Source of the DNA: UBA993 sp964436815
GTDB taxonomy: Bacteria; Bacillota; Dethiobacteria; DTU022
Assembly: GCA_964436815.1 (NCBI GenBank)
Contig: CAYTER010000019.1
Coordinates: 1 to 34,600, forward strand
Direction: 5' to 3'
Length of the DNA stretch: 34,600 nucleotides
Below the pieces are notes generated by a model. It worked only from the letters and a program-made list of their open reading frames with translations. It searched no databases and was not told the DNA's origin. Each line of letters opens with the position of its first letter. Positions within the stretch are counted from its first letter, which is position 1. The translations under genes and the position numbers were made by a program. This document shows, one piece after another, positions 16,435 to 23,738 of the stretch.

Positions 16435-16669
16435 GCTGTCAAGGTAAGCTGTTAGCGAACATAAAGCGAGTTTATTTGAATTGGCGGCGAGGCAAAAGGC
16501 GTAACAGGGCCAGGCTCTCAATAAAATTTATTACCGTTTCAGGGCTATTGAGGGCCTGGCCGAGTTTGAAGACTGGGTGGCGCCTAACGAGGTTACCTGT
16601 GTAGCCTTGATGGCGAGCCGTTATTAATTCAAAAACGAGCGATCAGTGAGCGTCAGCTTACCTGACAGC
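16435..16669. repeat. 235-base structured repeat, copy 1
   Basis: A multi-arm palindromic element in the gap between convergent iorB and the mttB-like gene. The ends GCTGTC...GACAGC close a long terminal stem (16435-16451 with 16654-16669). Inside are TTTGAATT (16475-16482) with AATTCAAA (16626-16633) and a 16-base-pair central hairpin (16508-16523 with 16546-16561). Unpaired blocks shared with copy 2 are AGCGAACATAAAGC (16454), GAAGACT (16568), GCCTAACGAGG (16582) and GCGATCAGTGAGCGTCA (16639). It codes for no protein. It may be a structured RNA or a non-autonomous mobile element; the orientation is not known. Confidence 0.8.
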
Positions 16670-16729
16670 TAAGCGAAACTTACGTCAACTTCTTAAAAGA
16701 CAAAACGGCAGTTTAAACTAGATTCATTC

Positions 16730-18211
16730 TTATGGCCCCTGGGGTAAATCTTCAGTGATGCCCAGCTCCTTCATTACTGCTTTGACAGCCTCATTGAGCT
16801 TGCTTTCGCGCTCCTTCTCAAGTGGAGTGGGAAGATGGTTTTCCTTAATCTCTTTCACCTTTTCCCCGGCCCTTTCGAAGATCGTCCTGCTGCCGTCTTC
16901 CTCCCAGTTCTTGCGATCCTGGCGATCGATTACCCGAGACGGCATATAAGGCTCGCTCTTGAAATATTTCATGGTCAGGTCGGTTTCAAGGTAGACACCG
17001 CCAGGGCCAAGTTTTTCAATCAGGTCAACCGCCATTGTTTCTTCATTAAATTCAATACCCCTCTGGGCCCTGAGGATCATACCGCAAATATCATTGTCGA
17101 TGACCAGTTTCTCAAGGCTAAAGGTATTAATAAAGTCAAGGGCGCCGGCGCCGGAGATCACATTAATCCCGGCCAGTTGAGCTATTGTACCGCTCATCGC
17201 TGTTTCAGCTCCGGCCTGCATGTCTACCAGCTTAGAATCACTGAGAGAAGCGTAAGTGTGGGTTGGTAAACCGAAGTATTTACCCATCTGTGCATAAGCA
17301 GCGGAAATCATAGTCGCTTCAACGGCGCTCATCGGTGTCGTGCTGAAACGCATATCAAACTGCACTGGAGCACCACCGTATACCATGGGCGCACCCGGAT
17401 TGGCACATTGTGCCAGAACGATTCCGCTTAAGGTTTCGGCAGTGTGAACAATCAGGGAGCCGGCCAGGGTGATCGGGGTTGCCGCACCGGGCATAGGCAC
17501 CGAGATCAGCTCCTGCGGTAAATTATAACGGGCACAATCAATAATGTTTTCAGCGCTGATGTGTGTCCACTTAAGCGGCTGAGAAGGGCAGATATCGAAT
17601 ATTGCCAACGGTTTTTCCTGAAGCGTATCGTAACCCCCGGTTACGGCAGCAAGCATCTCGCGCATATGCCTGATCCCTTCTACGCTGAAAGCACCGGTAA
17701 CTACCGCTTTGGGTGAATTCTTCAGGCAGAGGTAGAGGCGGTAGCTGTCGCCGATTAATTCGGGTACGTCATAGCAGACGACGGCTGTCGACTGCAGCTT
17801 TATATTGTCAAGAGCATCGTTGACGCGGCTGATTTGAACCAGGTCTTTCGATTCTGTCCTGCGTACTTTTGCCCCATCAGATTCCATGAACTTGATGACT
17901 GAAGAACCGGGATCGAAGTGCGATTGATTGCCGCTTATTTCAGCAGCCGGCTCTCCTTCCCGGTTGTAAAGTTTAAATCCTGCAGGTGTTTTCCTGATCG
18001 CTTCATCAACCATTTGGGGGCTAATTTTAGCAATGTGCTTGTCAAAATCGACTTTAGCGCCATTATCCTTTAGTATTTTCAGCGCTTCGTCGGATTCAAA
18101 CTTAACACCGGCATGCTCCAATATATGCAGCGCCTTTTCGTGAACCGTTTTAATCTCTTCTTCGCTGATCAGGCGCAGTTTCGGTTGGGTATCGAACGTA
18201 TATCTATTCAT
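16730..18211 (-). CDS. MttB-superfamily corrinoid methyltransferase without pyrrolysine
   Basis: A 493-residue TIM-barrel methyltransferase related to trimethylamine:corrinoid methyltransferase MttB (COG5598). The frame has no internal UAG. Around YASLSDSK (320-327) the residue before SDSK is Leu323; from memory this is where MttB has pyrrolysine, so this is the non-pyrrolysine type. Characterised members of that type demethylate quaternary amines: glycine betaine (MtgB), proline betaine, carnitine or gamma-butyrobetaine. The substrate here is unknown. ATG at 18211 with AAGGAG 8 bases upstream; the open frame continues to 18388 but that part is antisense-like kamA sequence. It follows kamA by 19 bases. 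Its corrinoid partner may be MtbC at 23091-23735. Confidence 0.88.
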   Translation of the reverse strand: MNRYTFDTQPKLRLISEEEIKTVHEKALHILEHAGVKFESDEALKILKDNGAKVDFDKHIAKISPQMVDEAIRKTPAGFKLYNREGEPAAEISGNQSHFDPGSSVIKFMESDGAKVRRTESKDLVQISRVNDALDNIKLQSTAVVCYDVPELIGDSYRLYLCLKNSPKAVVTGAFSVEGIRHMREMLAAVTGGYDTLQEKPLAIFDICPSQPLKWTHISAENIIDCARYNLPQELISVPMPGAATPITLAGSLIVHTAETLSGIVLAQCANPGAPMVYGGAPVQFDMRFSTTPMSAVEATMISAAYAQMGKYFGLPTHTYASLSDSKLVDMQAGAETAMSGTIAQLAGINVISGAGALDFINTFSLEKLVIDNDICGMILRAQRGIEFNEETMAVDLIEKLGPGGVYLETDLTMKYFKSEPYMPSRVIDRQDRKNWEEDGSRTIFERAGEKVKEIKENHLPTPLEKERESKLNEAVKAVMKELGITEDLPQGP

Positions 18212-18230
18212 AATTAAAACTCCTTGTTTT

Positions 18231-19463
18231 TTATTCTTTGACGGTCGGCTCCATGGCCACATGGTGACCGTTAAGCAGGGAGGCAACACCGGTATCATAA
18301 CTGTTATGTGTTCCGCCGCATAGCGGGCAGGGCTGTTCGGGATCAACATGACGCGGTGGTTCCGTGTAAGAATAGAGTCCGCCTTCAAAGTTACGCACTA
18401 CTACGCGATGCGTCCCCTGGCTGATCAGGTATTGCGGCATAACCGGAATTTTTCCGCCGCCACCGGGAGCGTCAACGACAAAGGTCGGGATTCCAAGCCC
18501 GGTGGTATGACCACGCAGGTTCTCAATGATTTCAATCCCCGTTGCGACAGAAGTCCTGAAGTGTTCAATCCCCTGAGATAAGTCACACTGGTAGATATAA
18601 TACGGTTTGACCCTGATCCGCAAGAGCTCGTGAACAAGTTTTTTCATCACCTGCGGGCAGTCGTTCACCCCTGCCAAAAGCACTGATTGGTTGCCCAGCG
18701 GAATACCGGCATCGGCCAGGCGGGCACAGGCTGCTTCTGCTTCAGGAGTTATTTCCTTCGGATTATTGAAGTGGGTATTAAGATAAATTGGATGGTATTT
18801 TTTTAACATTGCACATAACTCTTCCGTGATCCTCTGGGGCATGACCACAGGGGTGCGGCTGCCAAAGCGGATCATCTCCACGTGCGGGATAGCCCGTAAA
18901 CTTTTTAAGATATGTTCAATCAGGTCGTCACCAATCAGCAGACCATCGCCACCTGAAATCAGGACATCTCTTACTGCCGGTGTCTGTCTCACATAATCGA
19001 TCGCGGCATCGATCTGTCCCCGGCTGCTGGCCTTGTCTGTATGCCCGGCCATACGGCGGCGGGTGCAGTGCCGGCAGTACATGGAACACTGGTCAGTGAC
19101 GAGCAGCAGAACCCGATCGGGATAACGGTGAGTTAAACCGGGCACGGGGGAGTCAACATCTTCGTGCAGCGGATCGGCCATGTCGGAGAGCGAATGGTGC
19201 GTTTCATGAACCGTGGGGATAGCCTGCTTGCGCACAGGGCAGTTCCGGTCAGCAGGATCCATCAGCATCGCATAATACGGGGTAATGGCCATCCGGAACT
19301 GCTGCAGGCATTTCTCTACGCCTTCAACTTCTTCTTTTGTCAGATCAACTACCTGCTTCAGCTGCTCAACTGTAGTTATACGCTTGCGAACCTGCCAGCG
19401 CCAGTCATTCCATTCTTCTGCAGTTGCATCTTTCCATAAGGGTATTTCCCGGTAATCACGCAT
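18231..19463 (-). CDS. kamA: Lysine 2,3-aminomutase
   Basis: A 410-residue radical SAM, PLP-dependent mutase that converts L-lysine to L-beta-lysine. The cluster motif is C126-SMY-C130-RH-C133. PVPGLTHRYPDRVLLL precedes it, and DAPGGGGKIPVMP near 330 carries the PLP-binding lysine and a substrate Asp. Length and sequence follow the clostridial enzyme closely (about 416 residues). ATG at 19463 with GAGAGGAG 8 bases upstream; an earlier ATG at 19481 is less likely. It sits between a GNAT gene and the mttB-like gene in one operon. The role may be lysine fermentation or beta-lysine osmolyte synthesis. It is not PylB, which is shorter and lacks the PLP region. Confidence 0.9.
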   Translation of the reverse strand: MRDYREIPLWKDATAEEWNDWRWQVRKRITTVEQLKQVVDLTKEEVEGVEKCLQQFRMAITPYYAMLMDPADRNCPVRKQAIPTVHETHHSLSDMADPLHEDVDSPVPGLTHRYPDRVLLLVTDQCSMYCRHCTRRRMAGHTDKASSRGQIDAAIDYVRQTPAVRDVLISGGDGLLIGDDLIEHILKSLRAIPHVEMIRFGSRTPVVMPQRITEELCAMLKKYHPIYLNTHFNNPKEITPEAEAACARLADAGIPLGNQSVLLAGVNDCPQVMKKLVHELLRIRVKPYYIYQCDLSQGIEHFRTSVATGIEIIENLRGHTTGLGIPTFVVDAPGGGGKIPVMPQYLISQGTHRVVVRNFEGGLYSYTEPPRHVDPEQPCPLCGGTHNSYDTGVASLLNGHHVAMEPTVKE

Positions 19464-19498
19464 CGGTAAAACTCCTCTCATATTCAAAGTGAAATCTA

Positions 19499-19942
19499 TC
19501 AGTTCAACGGCAGCTCATAGGCTACTGAATCGGTTGTAAAACCAAGTTTTTCGTAAAGCCTGCGAGCAGGAAGATTATCGTTTAAGGCATTAAGCTCTAC
19601 CCGGCTTAATTTCTTCTCCCTGGCAACCTTCAGCGCTTCGCTGACCAGGGCTGAAGCAAGGCCATGACCACGATATTCCGGGTCAATAATCACATCTTCG
19701 ATATGACCGTACCAGTTATCGTTCCAGGTAGAATAATGCCCGAGATGCAGACTGGCAGTGCCGGTTACCACGCCTTCGATGAGAATGATAAAAATGAGGA
19801 CTTTGTGAGGATGTTCCACAGCATAACGGAAAGAACGTTCCAAAACTTCCGGAGCAGCATTCTTGTTGTAAAAATTAAGCAGCATGGTCCAAAGACGGCA
19901 GACAGCGAATTGATCCTCAAGCGTTGCCATTCTAATCTGCAA
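19499..19942 (-). CDS. GNAT family N-acetyltransferase
   Basis: A 147-residue single-domain acetyltransferase. The acetyl-CoA loop is seen in EYRGHGLASALV (about 93-104), followed by the C-terminal NALNDNLPARRLYEKLGF typical of GNAT proteins. The start is TTG at 19942 with AAAGGAG 8 bases upstream. It is the first gene of the operon with kamA, 35 bases apart. In methanogens and some bacteria AblA (KamA) pairs with an acetyltransferase AblB to make N-acetyl-beta-lysine. AblB is about twice as long, so this is not a clear AblB; acetylation of beta-lysine is a guess from position. Confidence 0.8.
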   Translation of the reverse strand: MQIRMATLEDQFAVCRLWTMLLNFYNKNAAPEVLERSFRYAVEHPHKVLIFIILIEGVVTGTASLHLGHYSTWNDNWYGHIEDVIIDPEYRGHGLASALVSEALKVAREKKLSRVELNALNDNLPARRLYEKLGFTTDSVAYELPLN

Positions 19943-19995
19943 AATACCATCTCCTTTCTCCGCTGCAATAAACCCCCTCTATTGTAGCAAATTAA

Positions 19996-20025
19996 AGGCC
20001 TTCGGGTAAATGTTTTTACCGGCCT
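19996..20025 (-). promoter_or_regulatory. Leader hairpin able to pair in an alternative way with the nhaC terminator
   Basis: AGGCC and GGTAAA (19996-20010) pair with TTTACC and GGCCT (20015-20025). The same left segment (GGCCTTCGGG, 19998-20007) is also exactly complementary to CCCGAAGGCC (20042-20051) inside the terminator stem, so the structures exclude each other. Confidence 0.4.
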
Positions 20026-20027
20026 GA

Positions 20028-20057
20028 CTAAAAGAAACCGGCCCGAAGGCCGGTTTC
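20028..20057 (-). terminator. Intrinsic terminator of nhaC
   Basis: Minus-strand stem GAAACCGGCC / GGCCGGTTTC with a UUCG tetraloop, followed by TTTTAG. Ten perfect base pairs, about 30 bases past the nhaC stop. Confidence 0.8.
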
Positions 20058-20088
20058 CCAAAGAACTAGCTTGTTTGAATTCAAACCA

Positions 20089-21465
20089 TTACTTTTTACT
20101 GGCGGCGATTAACTCGGCGTTGCCTGTCGGCTTACCAACCAACTTGACAAAGACAATCAGGACAACGAGGCCAAGAATAATCGAGATTACCGGATGGACA
20201 CCCAAACCGGCCGGGATAAACCCGAACACACCTGATACCACCGCTGCGGTCAGAGCGTAAGGAATCTGGGTCCGCACGTGGTCGATATGGTCGGAACCGG
20301 AACCGGTCGACGACAGAATAGTGGTATCGGATAACGGCGAGCAGTGGTCACCGAAGATCGCACCGGTTAAAACTGAACCAAGGGTCGGGATCAGGAATGC
20401 CGGTCCGCCAATAGCAGCAGCGATCGGCAGGGCCAGTGGAACCACGATACCCATGGTGCCCCAGGATGTGCCCATGGCAAAGGCCATAAGGCAGGAGATG
20501 ATAAAGATCAGGAAAGGCAGCAGGGCTGCGGATATACCGGAGCGTTCAACCAGACCAACCAGGTAATCGGCGGCGCCGAGTTCACCGGAAATATAGCTGA
20601 GGGCCCAGGCCAGGACCAGGATGATCAGGGCCGGGAATACCGATTTTGCTCCGTCAATGATCGTGTCAATCGCCTGCTGGAGAGGTACAATACGCTGGAC
20701 AAGCACCATAATAAGGGTAACCAGAGCGCCGAGGCTGGAAGCCCAGAGCAGCACAACGCTGGAATCAGCATCGCCAAAGGCATTCATCAGGCCAACATTC
20801 GGTCCGTCACCGGCGATATAGAGGCCGACAAAGGTNNNNNNNNNNNNNNNNNNNNNNNNNNNNNNNNNNNNNNNNNNNNNNNNNNNNNNNNNNNNNNNNN
20901 NNNNNNNNNNNNNNNNNNNNNNNNNNNNNNNNNNNGCAAAACCTTCACCGATTACTCCGAGTTCAAACCCGATCCAGGTTGAAATCAGGGCAAAAGTCGC
21001 CACCGGAGCTGCTGTTGAGTCAATGATGTAGGCAAGTTTTTCTCTTGATACTTTGACTGCATCGGTAATCGGACGAGCCGTATTACCGGCAATGATACAG
21101 CTGGAATAATCATCGAAGAAGATGATCATACCCATCAGCCAGGCAGAAAGCATCCCGCCGCGGGCGGTTTTCGCTTTGTTGGTCAAAGCGTTGGCAATTG
21201 CCTGGGCCCCACCGGCTTTGGTCACAAGACCAAGGGTACCGGCAATGATCATGGTGAAGATCAAAATCGCAGCATACCAGGGATCGGCAGCGCTTTCAAG
21301 CATGTAGGTATCAATTGAACGGAAGAATCCAGCGATTGGGCTGGCATGTAAGATTGATGCACCCAGCCAAACAGCGACGAAAAGTGAAACAATAACCTGT
21401 CTTGTTGCGATTGCCAATACGATAGCCAGTATTGGCGGTAAAATAGAAAGAATACCATAGTCCAT
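20089..21465 (-). CDS. nhaC: NhaC family Na+/H+ antiporter (interrupted by an assembly gap)
   Basis: A polytopic membrane protein of the NhaC family. Family marks are FFDDYSSCIIAGNTARPITD (about 116-135), SREKLAYIIDSTAAPVAT and STWIGFELGVIG, then MAFAMGTSWGTMGIVVPLALP and FGDHCSPLSDTTILSSTGS in the second half. The 100-base N run at 20836-20935 removes the middle and the true length is unknown, though the frame on both sides agrees. ATG at 21465 with GGAGG 10 bases upstream. NhaC members exchange Na+ for H+, and some relatives carry organic solutes; lying between two methylamine gene sets, a solute role is possible. Confidence 0.88.
   Translation of the reverse strand: MDYGILSILPPILAIVLAIATRQVIVSLFVAVWLGASILHASPIAGFFRSIDTYMLESAADPWYAAILIFTMIIAGTLGLVTKAGGAQAIANALTNKAKTARGGMLSAWLMGMIIFFDDYSSCIIAGNTARPITDAVKVSREKLAYIIDSTAAPVATFALISTWIGFELGVIGEGFXXXXXXXXXXXXXXXXXXXXXXXXXXXXXXXXXXTFVGLYIAGDGPNVGLMNAFGDADSSVVLLWASSLGALVTLIMVLVQRIVPLQQAIDTIIDGAKSVFPALIILVLAWALSYISGELGAADYLVGLVERSGISAALLPFLIFIISCLMAFAMGTSWGTMGIVVPLALPIAAAIGGPAFLIPTLGSVLTGAIFGDHCSPLSDTTILSSTGSGSDHIDHVRTQIPYALTAAVVSGVFGFIPAGLGVHPVISIILGLVVLIVFVKLVGKPTGNAELIAASKK
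20836..20935. other. Assembly gap (100 N) inside nhaC
   Basis: A run of exactly 100 N, the usual placeholder for a scaffold gap of unknown size. Confidence 0.98.
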
Positions 21466-21631
21466 AAACTAATTACCTCCTGACTGTTATTAACCCACTA
21501 AAGGGCATCACAGTAAAAAATTGACCGTTTAAAACGCACTTTCCCTCCTTTCCGGTCATTCTTATCCAATTTATTTATGTTCGCGGTTCGTTTTTTTATT
21601 CCTGCCTTAAAACCATTCTTTTCAGCAAAAT

Positions 21632-21660
21632 TTGTCAAAATAAGCTATAATGGATAAAGT
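21632..21660 (+). promoter_or_regulatory. Candidate promoter of the cvpA-like gene
   Basis: TTGTCA (21632-21637) with TAAAGT (21655-21660) at 17 bases, and a perfect TATAAT at 21646-21651 lacking a well spaced -35. Either places the transcript start beyond the ATG at 21650, favouring translation from 21692. Confidence 0.35.
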
Positions 21661-21691
21661 TATTTCCGAATTGAAAGGTGCTGTAAAAAAT

Positions 21692-22552
21692 ATGCCGGAA
21701 GGCTTTAACTGGATTGATATATTAATTACCCTGACAATCTTGTTTGCTGTTATCAAGGGCATACAGGCCGGCCTGGTCAGGAGCCTCTTTTCGATCGCCG
21801 GTTTGATCGTTGGCTTAATTGTCGCCAAAGCTTATTATGCCCCCTTAAGCAGTTTAATTCCTGATAACGCCTGGCTGCCTTCGATAGCAGCCGACACTTT
21901 TGCATTTTTAGCGATCTTCATGGTCATTGCCGCACTGGCTCATTTCCTCGGTTCTTATATTGCCTATTCCGTGGTCAGTTGCTCATTAAGAACTACTGAT
22001 AATGTTTGTGGCAGTATTGTCGGCCTGGTGATCGGGGTGCTCCTGGTCGGCGTTTTGTTACTGGCGATGACTGCCTTTCCGCTTTTCGGTACTTTCCCGG
22101 ATTATGTAGAGCAGTCATTTATGGCTCAGCCGATTATGGACACGGTTGTGATGGTTTATAAAACGTTGGCTGCCGATCTTAGCCTTGATCTGCCGATGCT
22201 TAAGATTCACCCGGAAGAACTTGGCGCGTACTTCAGCTCAGTCAGTACCAATAGTGATTATCAGCATGTAAATTTTCGGTTGCTTGACGAGTCAACCTGT
22301 TTTGTCTGTGGCGGAGAAGTAGATTTTCTTGGTTATCTGGATAATGGTAATGGATCAGTCTCGCCCAAATTTATCTGCACCTCCTGCGGGAGGACCAGCG
22401 ACGGCTGCCAGACTTATGAAGGGTATCACGTTATGTATGAAAAATGCCCGGTTGCGCTCGGTAACCAGGGTTATCGTTTTGACTGCGGCGTCTGGAGCAA
22501 CAACAGCTACCACCGGCCGGGCGGTCCCTGCACAGTCTGCGGTACGGAGTAA
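21692..22552 (+). CDS. CvpA-like membrane protein with a cysteine-rich zinc-ribbon-like tail
   Basis: A 286-residue protein (300 if the ATG at 21650 is used). The first 130 residues are like CvpA: four membrane spans beginning FNWIDILITLTILFAV and including GLVRSLFSIAGLIVGLIVA. The C-terminal 85 residues are soluble with nine cysteines, including three CxxC pairs (CFVC, CTSC, CTVC), resembling a zinc-ribbon or rubredoxin-like module. That tail is not part of usual CvpA proteins (about 160-200 residues). CvpA proteins are tied to colicin V production and envelope functions, with no clear biochemical role. Start 21692 is preferred because MPEGFNWID matches the family start and the likely promoter overlaps 21650; the ribosome binding site is weak (AAAGG, 13 bases upstream). 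Confidence 0.7.
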   Translation: MPEGFNWIDILITLTILFAVIKGIQAGLVRSLFSIAGLIVGLIVAKAYYAPLSSLIPDNAWLPSIAADTFAFLAIFMVIAALAHFLGSYIAYSVVSCSLRTTDNVCGSIVGLVIGVLLVGVLLLAMTAFPLFGTFPDYVEQSFMAQPIMDTVVMVYKTLAADLSLDLPMLKIHPEELGAYFSSVSTNSDYQHVNFRLLDESTCFVCGGEVDFLGYLDNGNGSVSPKFICTSCGRTSDGCQTYEGYHVMYEKCPVALGNQGYRFDCGVWSNNSYHRPGGPCTVCGTE

Positions 22553-22592
22553 CTTTCTAAATCTTTCATCAGCTATAAACTTTTATAAACTA

Positions 22593-22629
22593 ACGTGGGA
22601 TAGAGGCAATCTACTCTGTCCCACGTTTA
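22593..22629 (+). terminator. Intrinsic terminator after the cvpA-like gene
   Basis: ACGTGGGATAGAG (22593-22605) pairs with CTCTGTCCCACGT (22614-22626), one G-U pair, followed by TTTAT. Lies 40 bases past the stop. Confidence 0.7.
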
Positions 22630-22692
22630 TAATGTATTCTGATCGGAATCGCAATTTCAATTTCAATTGTGTATGTTTTACTGTTAGAATTT

Positions 22693-22733
22693 GCTCACGA
22701 TCGCTCACGTGCCAAAGGGATGGTTCCTGTCAT
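22693..22733. repeat. REP-like palindromic fragment
   Basis: GTGCCAAAGGGATGGTTCCTG followed by TCAT (22709-22733) has the GGGAxGGTTC core of a short palindromic repeat seen widely in anaerobic Bacillota and other bacteria, from memory. Just upstream, GCTCACGATCGC (22693-22704) is the exact reverse complement of 23001-23012 in repeat copy 2. No transposase gene is near. Confidence 0.45.
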
Positions 22734-22796
22734 GTTAGCAAACACCCACTTTTAATAATACATTTCTTATAAGTTATGAGAACCAACAGTAGGCAA

Positions 22797-23031
22797 GCTG
22801 TCATTGGTAATGTAAGCGAACATTAAGCAAGCGTCTAAGAATTACCGGCTAATCAAGAAAGCAAAGCAGGACCCGCCCCTCAAAAATAATCAATTACATT
22901 TTCTGCAGTTTTGAGGGGCGGGCCGAATTCGAAGACTAAGTGCCGCCTAATGAGGCTTCCTGCGACGCTTCTTGATTAGCCGCTGTTAATTCTCAAGCGC
23001 GCGATCGTGAGCGTCATTCACCAGTGACAGC
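22797..23031. repeat. 235-base structured repeat, copy 2
   Basis: The same length as copy 1 and the same plan: ends GCTGTC...GACAGC; second stem AGAATTA (22838-22844) with TAATTCT (22987-22993); a 14-base-pair stem 22846-22859 with 22969-22982; and a 14-base-pair central hairpin 22872-22885 with 22909-22922. Shared blocks are AGCGAACATTAAGC (22815), GAAGACT (22931), GCCTAATGAGG (22945) and GCGATCGTGAGCGTCA (23001). The stems differ in sequence from copy 1 but keep pairing. It lies between the convergent cvpA-like gene and mtbC. No ORF is supported in the remaining gap 22734-23090. Confidence 0.8.
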
Positions 23032-23090
23032 ACATAAAGCAACCTGTATATCAGACCATAAAGTAGCCTGAATATCAGTTTAAGATTAAC

Positions 23091-23735
23091 TTAGTTTTTC
23101 ATCAGTTCCAGCACTTTGGTGACGCCTTCGCCGGCATCTTCCGCGTAAGCATCGGCGCCGATTTTATCAGCCCAGCGCTGGGTGCAGGGCGCACCGCCGA
23201 CAATTGTTTTATACTTGTCGCGCAGGCCGCGCTCGCGCAGCACCTTTTCCAGTTTCTCCTGGTTAGGCATGGTTGTTGTTAAAAGGGCACTGGTGCCAAT
23301 TACCTTTGCTCCATGTTCTTCAGCCGCCTCGATGATCTTGTCAACAGGAACATCGCGTCCAAGGTCAATCACTTCAACACCCTGGGTTTGGATTAAGGCA
23401 ATAGCTATGCTTTTACCGATATCATGAACATCGCCTTCAACTGTGGCAAAGATCATTTTTCCGATCTTTTCGGCCGCTGCCCCGCTGATCGCCCCTTCCA
23501 GGACTTCAGTAGCCGCTTTCATCGCTTCGGCCGAAAGGATCATTTCCGGCAGAAAGACTTCGCCCCGGCTGAAAAGCTCGCCTATTTCGCGAATACCGGC
23601 GCTATAGCCTTCAGTCAGGATTTGGACCGGATCGAGTCCCTCTTCAATCGCCTGCTTGGCTACACTAACCGCTTTTTCCTGATCTATATCAATGATCGAC
23701 TGTTTTGCATCTTGAAGTATTGATTCCAGGCTCAT
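23091..23735 (-). CDS. mtbC: Methylamine corrinoid protein
   Basis: A 214-residue cobalamin-binding protein of the MtbC/MttC/MtmC type. Residues 1-88 are the helical cap domain. The B12 domain follows, with D102-V-H104-D-I-G107, the DxHxxG motif whose His ligates cobalt base-off, then GTSALLTTTMPN near 147 and VGGAPCT near 188. It accepts the methyl group from the substrate-specific methyltransferase and passes it on. ATG at 23735, only 3 bases after the mtbB stop, with GGGAG in the end of mtbB, so tightly coupled. The mtbC name rests on its pairing with mtbB; it may also serve the mttB-like protein. No downstream methyltransferase or RamA-type activator is in the window. Confidence 0.92.
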   Translation of the reverse strand: MSLESILQDAKQSIIDIDQEKAVSVAKQAIEEGLDPVQILTEGYSAGIREIGELFSRGEVFLPEMILSAEAMKAATEVLEGAISGAAAEKIGKMIFATVEGDVHDIGKSIAIALIQTQGVEVIDLGRDVPVDKIIEAAEEHGAKVIGTSALLTTTMPNQEKLEKVLRERGLRDKYKTIVGGAPCTQRWADKIGADAYAEDAGEGVTKVLELMKN

Positions 23736-23738
23736 TTA

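Noticed and set aside
18212..18388. N-terminal extension of the mttB-like protein
   Set aside because: The extension lies over the kamA 3' end; a good ribosome binding site and family start support 18211.
18231..19463. The aminomutase as PylB of pyrrolysine synthesis
   Set aside because: It matches lysine 2,3-aminomutase over its full length including the PLP lysine; PylB is shorter and PLP-free.
16435..23031. The two 235-base repeats as a CRISPR array or insertion sequence
   Set aside because: Only two distant copies, no short direct repeats or spacers, no cas gene or transposase, and no clear target-site duplication.
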